This document shows positions 19,927-28,492 of a DNA stretch of 64,000 nucleotides, in pieces (within the stretch, counting starts at the first letter, position 1; every line of letters starts with the position of its first letter). A program made the position numbers and the translations under genes. This stretch comes from JAOXRU01 sp965247735 (GTDB lineage: Bacteria > Bacteroidota > Bacteroidia > Flavobacteriales > Flavobacteriaceae): contig CBDFHN010000002.1 of NCBI GenBank assembly GCA_965247735.1, forward strand, positions 3,038,001 through 3,102,000. The letters are read 5' to 3'. Below the pieces are notes generated by a model. The model had not been told where the DNA came from. It searched no databases and worked only from the letters and a program-made list of their open reading frames with translations.

Positions 19927-22788
19927 ATGAAAACAATTTTAAGAATAGTTATCATTACGTTACTAGGTTTACAAACAAATGCCCAATGCTTACAATCGTC
20001 TTCAGGGGATATTGTTTCTGGGATAAATGCCAGTTCGTGGGGACAAAGTGTGCAGGCAGAATTTAGTGGAGAATTGCAATTTTTTTCATTTAATGCCGCA
20101 ACAAATATACCGACTACTGCTACTCTTACTATTTCGGACGGCATTGATTGTAGTGCTAATACCATACATAGTCAGGCTATTTCATCAATAGTTGATGGCA
20201 ATAACACCATTACCCTTAGCAATACCATAGCAATAATTGCAGGAAACTACTATTATTTTAGGGTAAGTACAGATGATGAAAGTACTTGGACAATTAGATT
20301 TGATACAAAAAGTGAGGTTATTGGTAATCTATCTACCTATGAAAAGGATGCTTCTTCATCTTCATGTGCTAGAAATTTTTCTAAATATGATTGGAGTTTT
20401 TCAATAGGTCTAACACCTCCGAAAGTACATTGTATAATAGCATCTGAGGGAGATAGTATTTCTGGTCTTAATAGAAGTTCTTGGGGACAGAGTTTTGAAG
20501 CTTCCTGTAACGGAGAACTTCAATCCATTACTTTTAATTCGGCAACTCAGATCTCTTCTTCTGCTACAATGGTAATTAGAGATGGTACTACTTGCAATGC
20601 TAATGTGCTATATAGTCAATCAATCTCTTCAATAATTGATGGAGTCAATACCATTGAACTTAAAACTCTTATAGCAGTATCTACAGCTAACACATATTAT
20701 TTTAGCATTAATACCGATGATGAAAGTGTTTGGAAAATTAGGTTCAATACTAAAGATCAGGTTGCTGGAAATTTACATACCTATCAAAAGGCATCTTCAC
20801 CTTTTACATCTTGTGAAAGAAGTTTATTAAATTATGATTGGAACTTTTCAGTAAATATCACTTCTAATGAATGTGTTACCTCATCAACAGAAAACATACT
20901 CGATAACCTAACCAGAAGTTCTTGGGGACAAAACTTTCAGGCAGAATATAACGGTTTGCTGCAATCTATTTCTTTTGAATCGGCAACAAACTTATCTTCT
21001 TCTGCTACTATTGCCATTAAAAATGGCAATAATTGTAACTCTACCACCCTTTACAGTCAAAATATGAGCTCTATTATTGAAGGGGTCAATACAGTGGATC
21101 TAAATAGCCCAATGAACCTTTCTTCAGGAGATTATTATTATTTTAGTATTACGACCAATGATGGTGCCGAATGGAAGATTAACTATAACGATACAAGCCT
21201 AGTACTTGGAAACTTACAAACCTATACTGACGATGATACGGCTAACTCTTGTGCATGGGATTTTATCGACTATGATTGGAATTATTCGCTTGAAATAACA
21301 CCTAGTCCATGTGCTATAACATCGTCAGGTATCAGGATTAGCTTAAATAAAAGCAGTTGGGGACAAAGTTTTCAGTCTGAATGTGATGGACAACTTCAAT
21401 CGATTTCTTTTAACTCCGCTTCCGATATTTCAACCACTGCTACCATCACTATAAAAAACGGATTGGATTGTAATGCCGCTGTGCTCTATAGCCAAAGTAT
21501 CCCATTAATAAGCAATGGTACCAATGCCGTTATTTTAGATAATCCGATAACTGTAAGCAATGGTGCTGATTATTACTTTAGTGTACAAACCGACGATGAC
21601 AGTAATTGGAACATCCGATTTAACAGCAAAAATCAAGTAAATGGAAATTTACATACCTATGAAAAGGGAGAAGCACCTTCGACCTGTGCAAGAAGTTTTG
21701 TAAACTTTGATTGGGATTTCTCTATTGAAATTGGCGATCCTGCAATTATGGGGGAAAATATTGATCTATTTATATTGGCAGGACAATCCAATGCACAGGG
21801 ATGGCAAGGTAATGCTGCCTATTATCCCGAAGACCCACAGCAATTAGATAGCCTAATACGACTTGATTACACCTATATAGAAAATACAAGTTCTGATGGG
21901 TGGATAGCCATGGAGCCACAAGAAGGTAGATTTGAGGATGGGCATTTTGGCCTTGAAGTGAGTTTTAGCAGAAAACTTATAGAAGCGGGTTACAATCCAG
22001 CCATTTTTAAGTTTTCTAAAGGTGCATCTGGTCTTAATGGTAGCTGGAAAATTCCAGGTGACGACGGATATTATGATGATATGATTATTAAATTGAATAC
22101 ACGTATTACACAGTTAGAAAGTTTAGGACATACCGTTACTATAAGAGGTTTTATTTGGATTCAAGGAGAATCAGATTCAGGAAGTGTTACTTCAAGCAAT
22201 GCCTATTTTGATAACCTTACTAAACTTCTTAGCGATTTACGAAATAATGTTGCTAAGAATGATGCACTGCCAATTATTCTGGGAATTGATGAGCAACATG
22301 AACACGTTGTAGCAAATCCAACAGTTTTAGAAGCACAACAAACCATTGCTAATAATGATGCGCATATAAAATTTACCTCTATGTATGGTTTAGAAAAAAA
22401 AGATACGACGCATCTTACACCAGCTGGTTTAGTAGCGCATGGTGAAGTGGTATATAATGCCATGATTTGTTTATTATCTAACAATACCTCAAGTGAGTGT
22501 GAGCCTGAATTAAACCCGATAACCAATACTGTGACGAGATCTGCAAGTGAACTTAAGAACACCGTTATAGCTTATCCAAACCCTACAGAAAGCATCATTA
22601 CCATTAAAGATGCAAAGAGTAGCTTAGAACATATTAAAATCTACAATGCTGCCGGTATAGAAGTCACTAAGCAAGTGAGCTTTTTATATGGTGATAAAAC
22701 AGAATTAACCTTTGATTTATCAAAATTAAAGACGGGTATTTATTATATTAAAACAAATGCTACAACTAAGGCTGTTTATAAAAAATAA
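19927..22788 (+). CDS. T9SS-secreted sialate O-acetylesterase/CE6-like esterase with four N-terminal repeats
   Basis: 953 residues. Signal peptide 1-20. Four tandem repeats of about 146 residues start near 21, 167, 313 and 460; each carries 'SSWGQ.F.AE..G.LQSI.F..AT', 'Y[YF]FS..TDD.S.W.IRF' and ends in 'DYDW.FS', with conserved cysteines. I do not recognise the repeat family; a lectin-like jelly roll is a guess. From about 609 comes an SGNH-type esterase: GQSNAQG with Ser621 as nucleophile, 'WIQGESDSG' (block near 743) and the Asp826-x-x-His829 pair ('DTTHLTPAG'). The C-terminal 75 residues are a type A T9SS sorting domain ('AYPNPTESIITIKD' to 'KAVYKK'). The family (SASA/CE6) removes acetyl groups from sialic acid or xylan; which substrate applies is unknown. 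Confidence 0.92.
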   Translation: MKTILRIVIITLLGLQTNAQCLQSSSGDIVSGINASSWGQSVQAEFSGELQFFSFNAATNIPTTATLTISDGIDCSANTIHSQAISSIVDGNNTITLSNTIAIIAGNYYYFRVSTDDESTWTIRFDTKSEVIGNLSTYEKDASSSSCARNFSKYDWSFSIGLTPPKVHCIIASEGDSISGLNRSSWGQSFEASCNGELQSITFNSATQISSSATMVIRDGTTCNANVLYSQSISSIIDGVNTIELKTLIAVSTANTYYFSINTDDESVWKIRFNTKDQVAGNLHTYQKASSPFTSCERSLLNYDWNFSVNITSNECVTSSTENILDNLTRSSWGQNFQAEYNGLLQSISFESATNLSSSATIAIKNGNNCNSTTLYSQNMSSIIEGVNTVDLNSPMNLSSGDYYYFSITTNDGAEWKINYNDTSLVLGNLQTYTDDDTANSCAWDFIDYDWNYSLEITPSPCAITSSGIRISLNKSSWGQSFQSECDGQLQSISFNSASDISTTATITIKNGLDCNAAVLYSQSIPLISNGTNAVILDNPITVSNGADYYFSVQTDDDSNWNIRFNSKNQVNGNLHTYEKGEAPSTCARSFVNFDWDFSIEIGDPAIMGENIDLFILAGQSNAQGWQGNAAYYPEDPQQLDSLIRLDYTYIENTSSDGWIAMEPQEGRFEDGHFGLEVSFSRKLIEAGYNPAIFKFSKGASGLNGSWKIPGDDGYYDDMIIKLNTRITQLESLGHTVTIRGFIWIQGESDSGSVTSSNAYFDNLTKLLSDLRNNVAKNDALPIILGIDEQHEHVVANPTVLEAQQTIANNDAHIKFTSMYGLEKKDTTHLTPAGLVAHGEVVYNAMICLLSNNTSSECEPELNPITNTVTRSASELKNTVIAYPNPTESIITIKDAKSSLEHIKIYNAAGIEVTKQVSFLYGDKTELTFDLSKLKTGIYYIKTNATTKAVYKK

Positions 22789-22821
22789 TTGTTTTGGCTG
22801 CCTCGACAAAAGGTTTTATAA

Positions 22822-23121
22822 GAAACTAAAAATCCAATTTGTACTCGTACTGCTCTTTTTAGTGTTACTACTGCTTTCTCTTTACGAGATGCTAAAGCTA
22901 GAGTAGCTTACGTTTCTTAAAACATAAAAAACCACCTCGTTAAAGGTGGCTTACTCTATATTTTATTACTCATAATCGGCACAGAAAACATTTCTGCGCT
23001 AACTACGTGGATGGTATATCAGCCATCGGGTGCACGTTACATTGCCGAAGTAATATACAGCGACACCAACCTTTCCGATTACCTCATTGGTAAAAAAGTA
23101 GCAAAAATTTGGGAACAGTAG
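22822..23121 (+). pseudogene. Broken coding-like fragment, reading frame interrupted once
   Basis: One frame reads 32 protein-like codons from 22822 ('CTRTALFSVTTAFSLRDAKA') to a TAA at 22918, then continues open to a TAG at 23119. The second half ends 'VYQPSGARYIAEVIYSDTNL' and 'SDYLIGKKVAKIWEQ'. Amino-acid composition looks like real protein, but there is no good start or ribosome site, and a terminator hairpin lies inside. It is probably a gene remnant fused to a repeat copy; family unknown. Alternatively only the last 36 codons (ATG 23011) are meaningful. Confidence 0.35.
22921..22950 (-). terminator. Rho-independent terminator-like hairpin, minus strand
   Basis: The stem CCACCT/AGGTGG (22932-22937 with 22944-22949) has a 6-nt loop, and on the minus strand a run of six T follows it directly. 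No intact minus-strand gene ends just upstream; it belongs to the hairpin-repeat array. Confidence 0.6.
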
Positions 23122-23154
23122 TTTTGTGACACAAGAATGAAAAATATATTTCTA

Positions 23155-23188
23155 AAACACAAAAAACCACAACATTGCTGCTGTGGCT
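23155..23188 (-). terminator. Rho-independent terminator-like hairpin, second copy
   Basis: The stem CCACA/TGTGG (23167-23171 with 23182-23186) is followed on the minus strand by TTTTTT. It occupies the same place in its repeat unit as the 22921 hairpin, but with a different loop and stem sequence. Confidence 0.5.
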
Positions 23189-23859
23189 CATGTTATTTGT
23201 ATTTCTTACTCGTTATCGGTACAAGCGGGACGCTTGCACCAGCAGGAGGCTAATATTTTCTGTCTTTGTACTTTTAAAACTTCGCTTTTGCTTAGTTTGC
23301 CGCTAAGTCAGAGACTTTGCGCAGCGGGTAGCACGTTTACGGCATATCTGAGCCATCTGGTTTGCTATATTTTACTACTCATTCTCGGCATAGAATACAA
23401 TTCTACGCTAGCACGTTTACGGCATATCCGAGCTATCTGGCTAACAAGCGTGACGCTTGCACCAGCAGGAGGCACGTTTACGGCATATCCGAACCATCTG
23501 GGTAGTTATAAAATGAAGGTATAGACCTCCATTTCTTCTTGCTACTGGATAAGCCACAACATTGCTGATATAGCTTATCTTTTTGTATTTCTTACTCGTT
23601 ATCGGTAACAAGCGTGACGCTTGCACCAGCAGGGGGCTTATTCTGTATTTTACTACTCATAATCGGCACAGAAAACATTTCTGCGCAAGCACGTTTACGG
23701 CATATCCGAGCCATCCTTTAGATTAGCATCTCATATTTTATGATTAAATTATAAAAAGAACGGACCATCTGGTATATCTGCGATCTGGTAAACAAAAACA
23801 ACTCGTATAAAAAAACACAACATTGCTGCTGTGAATCATATTTCGTATCTTTCTTAATT

Positions 23860-23891
23860 GTTACCGCCACTCGTTAAAAACTTGCGGTAAC
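23860..23891. repeat. 8-bp perfect inverted repeat upstream of a small membrane gene
   Basis: GTTACCGC (23860-23867) pairs with GCGGTAAC (23884-23891) across a 16-nt loop, ending 32 bp before the ATG at 23924. It marks the right end of the hairpin array and could act on expression of the small gene. There is no T-run after it. Confidence 0.5.
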
Positions 23892-23923
23892 GGGATTAAA
23901 AAGAATCTTTAATAAAGTAATAA

Positions 23924-24352
23924 ATGATGAAAATCTCTGAGGTTTTAACCTACATGTTATTGACAATCACGTGTTTTGTTAGTACTCTTGTTATAGTATT
24001 TAAAACGGAATATAGTATCCTTGTTTTTATACCGATAATTATCTACGCTATAGTTGTAGTTATAATGATTAAAAATAAAAGAATAATAGAATATGTAAAA
24101 GATGATTTTAAAAAGCTCGGATACGAACTCATCTCTGAAAGACCTCTTAAATCTTCTGAATCTAAGATTGAAATAGTTCCTACAATTTTATTAAATACAA
24201 CTCCTATCAAAAAACACAAAAATAAATACTCTAGAATATTTACAGCTAAAAACAGAAAAGGAAAACTAGTTGAACTAAATACAATTGTTACAGAAAGATA
24301 TAATGGCATAATTGAAATTGAAATAAAAAACAAAAAAACCATTTCAATATAG
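23924..24352 (+). CDS. Small two-helix membrane protein of unknown function
   Basis: 142 residues. Two hydrophobic helices fill residues 8-26 and 31-48 ('VLTYMLLTITCFVSTLVIVF' and 'ILVFIPIIIYAIVVVIMI'), followed by a lysine-rich cytoplasmic-looking domain with 'YSRIFTAKNRKGKLVELNTI' and a beta-rich end. No family recognised. It faces the RHS operon tail-to-tail (3 bp between the two ends) and sits beside the hairpin array, so it could be an additional accessory or immunity-type gene; that is position-based inference only. An alternative start is the second ATG at 23927. Confidence 0.65.
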   Translation: MMKISEVLTYMLLTITCFVSTLVIVFKTEYSILVFIPIIIYAIVVVIMIKNKRIIEYVKDDFKKLGYELISERPLKSSESKIEIVPTILLNTTPIKKHKNKYSRIFTAKNRKGKLVELNTIVTERYNGIIEIEIKNKKTISI

Positions 24353-24355
24353 CTA

Positions 24356-25051
24356 TCAAATAGAATCTTTAGTAAAGCTATAGGCTATTTCTGCAAACAA
24401 TTGATGATAAACCGTTATGTCTTTTTTTTTAACAAAAAATGAAACTAGGTAATTTTCTTTAACCCCTTCTATTAGATATTGTTCTATAAATACTTCTTTG
24501 CCATTAATTGAGATTACTTGTTGTGTATAGATAGAACTAAATCCATTTATCTCTATTTCTTTTTGTAATAAAATTTCATGACTATCTCCAATATCATTCT
24601 GATTAATTAATATGTTTGAAGCATCATGTAAGCTTAATAAAGAGTCTTTTCTTATCAAAGTTATATTCCCATTTGGCTGACTAGGGGTGTTGTAAGAAAA
24701 AGACAAAGGCATACTTTTGTGAATATTTGTTTTAAATTTCCAATCATTAGGAATATTTAATTTAAATATTTCATTTGAGAATATAATCCATTCTATTGTA
24801 TTTGATCCATTATATGTTTTTTGAGAATATACCCACGTCCCTTTTTTTAAACCGTTGGAATATGAGCCAGATGCTATTAAGTCCCCTCTATCATTATAGT
24901 AGTTCCATTTCCCAACTCTTTTATTATTAATTGAAAACTGACCTTCAAAAGTCTTATCCATTTTTTTAACAGTATCTGAACAGCTCCAAGAAACAAATAG
25001 TGCAGCTAATAGAAATAAATTCCAAAACTTATTTATCACCATCTCGATCAT
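24356..25051 (-). CDS. Putative lipoprotein with MORN-like and PsbP/DcrB-like parts; candidate RHS immunity protein
   Basis: 231 residues. The N-terminus is a lipoprotein-type signal with cysteine at 'LFVSWSC'. Residues about 36-75 contain MORN/YwqK-like strands ('GKWNYYNDRGDLIASGSYSN', then 'GLKKGTW'). From about 88 the sequence 'FKLNIPNDWKFKT' begins a domain resembling PsbP/DcrB-type folds. The ATG at 25051 lies within the last codons of the RHS gene (23-bp overlap in another frame), so translation is probably coupled; MVINK, three codons later, is an alternative start. Position directly after a polymorphic-toxin-like gene is the classic place for an immunity gene, but no activity is shown by sequence. 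Confidence 0.75.
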   Translation of the reverse strand: MIEMVINKFWNLFLLAALFVSWSCSDTVKKMDKTFEGQFSINNKRVGKWNYYNDRGDLIASGSYSNGLKKGTWVYSQKTYNGSNTIEWIIFSNEIFKLNIPNDWKFKTNIHKSMPLSFSYNTPSQPNGNITLIRKDSLLSLHDASNILINQNDIGDSHEILLQKEIEINGFSSIYTQQVISINGKEVFIEQYLIEGVKENYLVSFFVKKKDITVYHQLFAEIAYSFTKDSI

Positions 25052-28000
25052 TTAATTTAACTTCTACTTTAACCGATGCTTCTAGACCAACAAGTAGAGC
25101 TATCCGACCTCCAAATTCAATAGATGCTGATGTGTAACCATCACCTTTTGTAACTCCCATAGCAACAGGGCCAACAATAAATTTTCCAGAAGCACTTGTA
25201 TCACTACCAATTGTTCCAGTTGTCTCTCCAATAGAAGCATGTTCCTCTATCTTAGTGCTTGCAGTATGTTTTACACCAGTGCTAGCTCCTATACCTGCAG
25301 GCGCTATAGCTCCTATCTCTAAAGCGCTTTCTGTGTTGAAAGTATCATCTTTTCCTGCATAATTTAAATTAGACGTGTTTTCTATTCCTTCATAAGAGGA
25401 TTTAGCTCCTATTTTAGCAGAACCAGCTTCTAAGCTAATAGCATTAACATCTGCTCCAATGGCATCACTAATTTGAAACGCGGCCTGAACTCCAACTGTT
25501 CCCTTAGCCTCAGCAGAAACCTCTGTCTCTGTTCTATTAAGAATACTCCTTGTCGCTTCACCCAAACCTTTTGCAAAACTACTTACTGTCTCACTAACTT
25601 TTCTCTTAACATACGATACCGCAGCTGATCTTACTTTTTTTAATGCCCTAGTAATTGGATTTCCAGGTCCCGTTGGAGCCATTCCATCATAATCAATAAA
25701 ATAAACAGGGTTATCAAAAGCATAATTATAAGGAGAGTGTCTTCTCATCTGGTCAGCAAGCGGATCAATATTCATCCATCTTCCTAATGCAGGGTCATAA
25801 TTCCTTGCTGTAACATCATACCAATCTAAACCAAGCTCTTCACCATATTCTTTTCCTCCAAACCCAAATTTCTTAGCAGTACCATTTCCTAAAGGGCTTT
25901 GGATATTATTATACCCTTTATGAGTAAGCCCAAAAGGATAATAGTTTTTCTCATCAATAATTTCTGTTAGATTAGGATCGGAACTTACTGTGATTTCACC
26001 ATCTCCATTCACATCTTGGTAAGACAGTCTTATGTTCCCTAAATGGTCTTTATATTGGTAGATGTACTCAAAAGCGCCGTTATTATTGTTAACATAGCCC
26101 TCTGGATGGTTAAAGAATTCTAAAACATTGTTTTTATAGATGTAGTTACCAGCATAAGATTGGGTAGTTCCATCACTAACAATCTTACGTTGTTTTACCC
26201 CTGTAGCATCATAAATATATTGAATGTTTCCGTTATGTTCTGTATTTGCAATAGTAACCTGTGTTGGTAGATTCAGATGATTATAAGTAATAGCGGTGAT
26301 GCCTTTGTTTTTATCGACAGTCATGTTTCCATTGGTGTCATACTCATAATCTATGCCAGTATTTCCATCCTTAAATCCAAAATCATTATCGGAACTATCT
26401 GCAACTTCTTGCAATTGGTTTCCGCTATCATAAGTATAGCTCAACAAATCCATATTATCAAAAAGAGTAGCTTCTGTATTTGTATGTCCTCTACGATTTA
26501 GGCTTAAGGTATTCCCCATCTTGTCATATGATATGCCAGAGACGTTGTAATTAGAAGTATTCGCTCCAGTAGCAGCGGTAATTCGGTTTAGGGCATCATA
26601 GGAGTATGTATAGCTTTTAAGACTCCTATCTGTATTGGCAGTACGCCAACTTGTTGCCGATATGTTACCATTAAATAAATGCATTCCTGAACCTGTGTTA
26701 TAATCTAGCTTAAAGTTAAACAATTTATTGGTATTGGCAATATCGTTGATGCCAGTTAACCATCCACGGATATTATAGGTATAATCCACTGTTTGTAATC
26801 TACTCTGGTTTGCTTTGCCTCCTACACCTTTACTTTCTAGCTGCCCTAAGGCATCATAGTTGTTTTCTACAATAACTTCTTCAGCACCATTATTTATGGT
26901 CTGTTTTTGCGTTAATAAACGTCCTATATGGTCATAAATAAACACATCTGTAGTTTGTATAGCAGTATTTCCATCTTTGCTATGTGTTGTTACTGTTTGC
27001 ATTATCTTGCCTACAAAATCCAATTCTGTTTGCATAATATCTATTGTGCCGAGATATGCATTTTTACTGGCTATATATATTGCACGTCTTTTTTTGTCAT
27101 ATCCCGTTAGCGTAGTTATCCATGCGGAAGCTTCATCAGCTCCTAAAACACGTATTTTGCTTCCTGTGGCTAGACTTCGAATTTGCGAACCAGATATAAT
27201 AAGCTCATTTAGCGACGTTGTAGGCAATTCAAGTCCTGCCTTGTCAAAAGAATAATTGTCATAATAGTTTAGTGTAAGGATCTCTATACTAATATTCGGA
27301 AAATTACTATTGCTATAGTAACTATTGTTATAACCAGTACCAGTACTTACTTTTTCTTCATAATTATCTGTTGCTGTTTTGGCTTTGAATATTGCTCTTA
27401 GAGCTTCAGGAGTTTCAGTACCTGTGTACTTTCCAGTATAAATTACCCTACCAAAAACATCGTATTTGGTAAATAACCAATTGTTTAAAGCATCCTTAGT
27501 CATTACTGGGCGATCCAGATTGTCATAAACAATATGTTCCGAGGCTTTTCCTGGAATCTTTTTGCTTATCAATCTGTTTCTATAATCATAAGTATATTGG
27601 TAACAAAGGTTTTCCAACTCATCGGTACTAATACCATCTGTTGCATCTACCTTTGGTGGAATCACATAAGTAAGATTACCATAATCGTCATATACATAAT
27701 GGGTGTCATGGGCTATTGAAACTGCATTGATATTTGCATAGGTACGCTTCAGCACTACTTGTCCCAGTTTGTTTTTAAACTCTTCGGTAGTATGGTTCTT
27801 TCCTGAAGTCCAATTTTCATCTTTAGTAATACTCTTGTATAGTTGCGCTTCTCCATATGCATTTGCATTTTTTACTAACAACGGTCTAGTTGTATCTCCA
27901 TCTATAAAATCTACCTCAAACAAAAATACTTCTCCAACGGAATTGGTTTGGTATTCGAATTTTATTTCATGTCCACTACCCATTTGCCATGGGGTTCCTG

Positions 28001-28481
28001 GTGCGGCTTGTTTTAGAACTCTATTTAAAGGAGACGCTTCTAGTTCTTTTTCTGAAAACGGATTAGAAGTATTCTCATACCTATTGGTATTATAAAAAAT
28101 AGTAGTAGCTGATAAAGCATCTGCTCTATGGTTTCCTGAAAAACCTGTGCCAGAAGCATATGGCAAATAATCTTTTGTTTGTCTGCCAAAAGAATCATAA
28201 CCAATATGGCTAATAATATCGGTATTACCTGGGCTTTGTGCTATACCTACTTGCTGCATGGGTCTTCCTAATCCATCAAAATAAGAAATTGTTTGGATAT
28301 GACGTTCATTATCTGGTGCGTCTAGTCCTCCTACATTATCGATATTTTGGATGAGCACTTCTTGTTGAGGCACAATTTCATGAACATAATTCTTATCGGA
28401 AGGGATTACCTGTGCATAAGTAATTACTGTAAACGCTATTGTAAATACTATAGCTATTTGTATGTGTCTTTTACTATTCAT
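25029..28481 (-). CDS. RHS repeat-associated core protein with DUF6443 N-terminus and variable C-terminal tip
   Basis: 1150 residues. Signal peptide about 1-23 (MNSKRHIQIAIVFTIAFTVI...). The N-terminal part resembles DUF6443 ('ISYFDGLGRPMQQVGIAQSP'), followed by YD/RHS repeats ('HIGYDSFGRQTKDYLPY', 'YDNLDRPVMT'). The RHS-associated core lies near 845-930 ('NYYPFGLTHKGYN', 'RNYDPALGRWMNIDPLADQ', 'SPYNYAFDNPVYFIDYDG'). After residue about 932 comes a tip of some 218 residues rich in Gly, Ala, Ser and Thr, with a lysine-rich helical beginning, ending 'GLEASVKVEVKLNDRDGDK'. No nuclease or deaminase motif is visible, so it may be structural, membrane-active or a degenerate toxin. It follows the 1725-residue partner after 11 bp and overlaps the lipoprotein gene, giving a three-gene operon. 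Confidence 0.92.
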   Translation of the reverse strand: MNSKRHIQIAIVFTIAFTVITYAQVIPSDKNYVHEIVPQQEVLIQNIDNVGGLDAPDNERHIQTISYFDGLGRPMQQVGIAQSPGNTDIISHIGYDSFGRQTKDYLPYASGTGFSGNHRADALSATTIFYNTNRYENTSNPFSEKELEASPLNRVLKQAAPGTPWQMGSGHEIKFEYQTNSVGEVFLFEVDFIDGDTTRPLLVKNANAYGEAQLYKSITKDENWTSGKNHTTEEFKNKLGQVVLKRTYANINAVSIAHDTHYVYDDYGNLTYVIPPKVDATDGISTDELENLCYQYTYDYRNRLISKKIPGKASEHIVYDNLDRPVMTKDALNNWLFTKYDVFGRVIYTGKYTGTETPEALRAIFKAKTATDNYEEKVSTGTGYNNSYYSNSNFPNISIEILTLNYYDNYSFDKAGLELPTTSLNELIISGSQIRSLATGSKIRVLGADEASAWITTLTGYDKKRRAIYIASKNAYLGTIDIMQTELDFVGKIMQTVTTHSKDGNTAIQTTDVFIYDHIGRLLTQKQTINNGAEEVIVENNYDALGQLESKGVGGKANQSRLQTVDYTYNIRGWLTGINDIANTNKLFNFKLDYNTGSGMHLFNGNISATSWRTANTDRSLKSYTYSYDALNRITAATGANTSNYNVSGISYDKMGNTLSLNRRGHTNTEATLFDNMDLLSYTYDSGNQLQEVADSSDNDFGFKDGNTGIDYEYDTNGNMTVDKNKGITAITYNHLNLPTQVTIANTEHNGNIQYIYDATGVKQRKIVSDGTTQSYAGNYIYKNNVLEFFNHPEGYVNNNNGAFEYIYQYKDHLGNIRLSYQDVNGDGEITVSSDPNLTEIIDEKNYYPFGLTHKGYNNIQSPLGNGTAKKFGFGGKEYGEELGLDWYDVTARNYDPALGRWMNIDPLADQMRRHSPYNYAFDNPVYFIDYDGMAPTGPGNPITRALKKVRSAAVSYVKRKVSETVSSFAKGLGEATRSILNRTETEVSAEAKGTVGVQAAFQISDAIGADVNAISLEAGSAKIGAKSSYEGIENTSNLNYAGKDDTFNTESALEIGAIAPAGIGASTGVKHTASTKIEEHASIGETTGTIGSDTSASGKFIVGPVAMGVTKGDGYTSASIEFGGRIALLVGLEASVKVEVKLNDRDGDK

Positions 28482-28492
28482 AGTTCGCTATA

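Larger units (their letters stand above)
22921..23891. repeat. Array of degenerate hairpin repeats (about seven partial units)
   Basis: Related segments recur. (i) A hairpin with a U-tract on the minus strand at 22921-22950, 23155-23188 and 23809-23833, plus a rearranged stem near 23545-23580. (ii) 'TATTT.TTACTC.T.ATCGG' followed by a second hairpin at about 22977-23000, 23218-23240, 23386-23410, 23601-23625 and 23665-23688. (iii) GCACGTTTACGGCATATCCG plus about 10 bp at 23331-23360, 23411-23440, 23472-23501 and 23689-23716. (iv) GCTTGCACCAGCAGGAGGC at about 23232-23250, 23455-23473 and 23618-23637. Hairpin stems change in compensated pairs between copies. No integrase or transposase gene is nearby. 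The array lies between the esterase gene and the RHS locus; its nature (terminator-derived, REP-like or recombination-site-like) is unresolved. Confidence 0.75.

Noticed and set aside
23183..23524. 113-codon plus-strand frame in the hairpin array
   Set aside because: It starts with GTG inside a terminator stem and consists of repeat sequence; no protein-like composition.
23441..23626. 61-codon minus-strand frame in the hairpin array
   Set aside because: It is made entirely of repeat units and lacks a ribosome site.
22921..23891. Integron attC-type cassette array
   Set aside because: Paired stems fit, but typical core sites and an integrase are not seen in the window; kept only as an untested idea in the finding.
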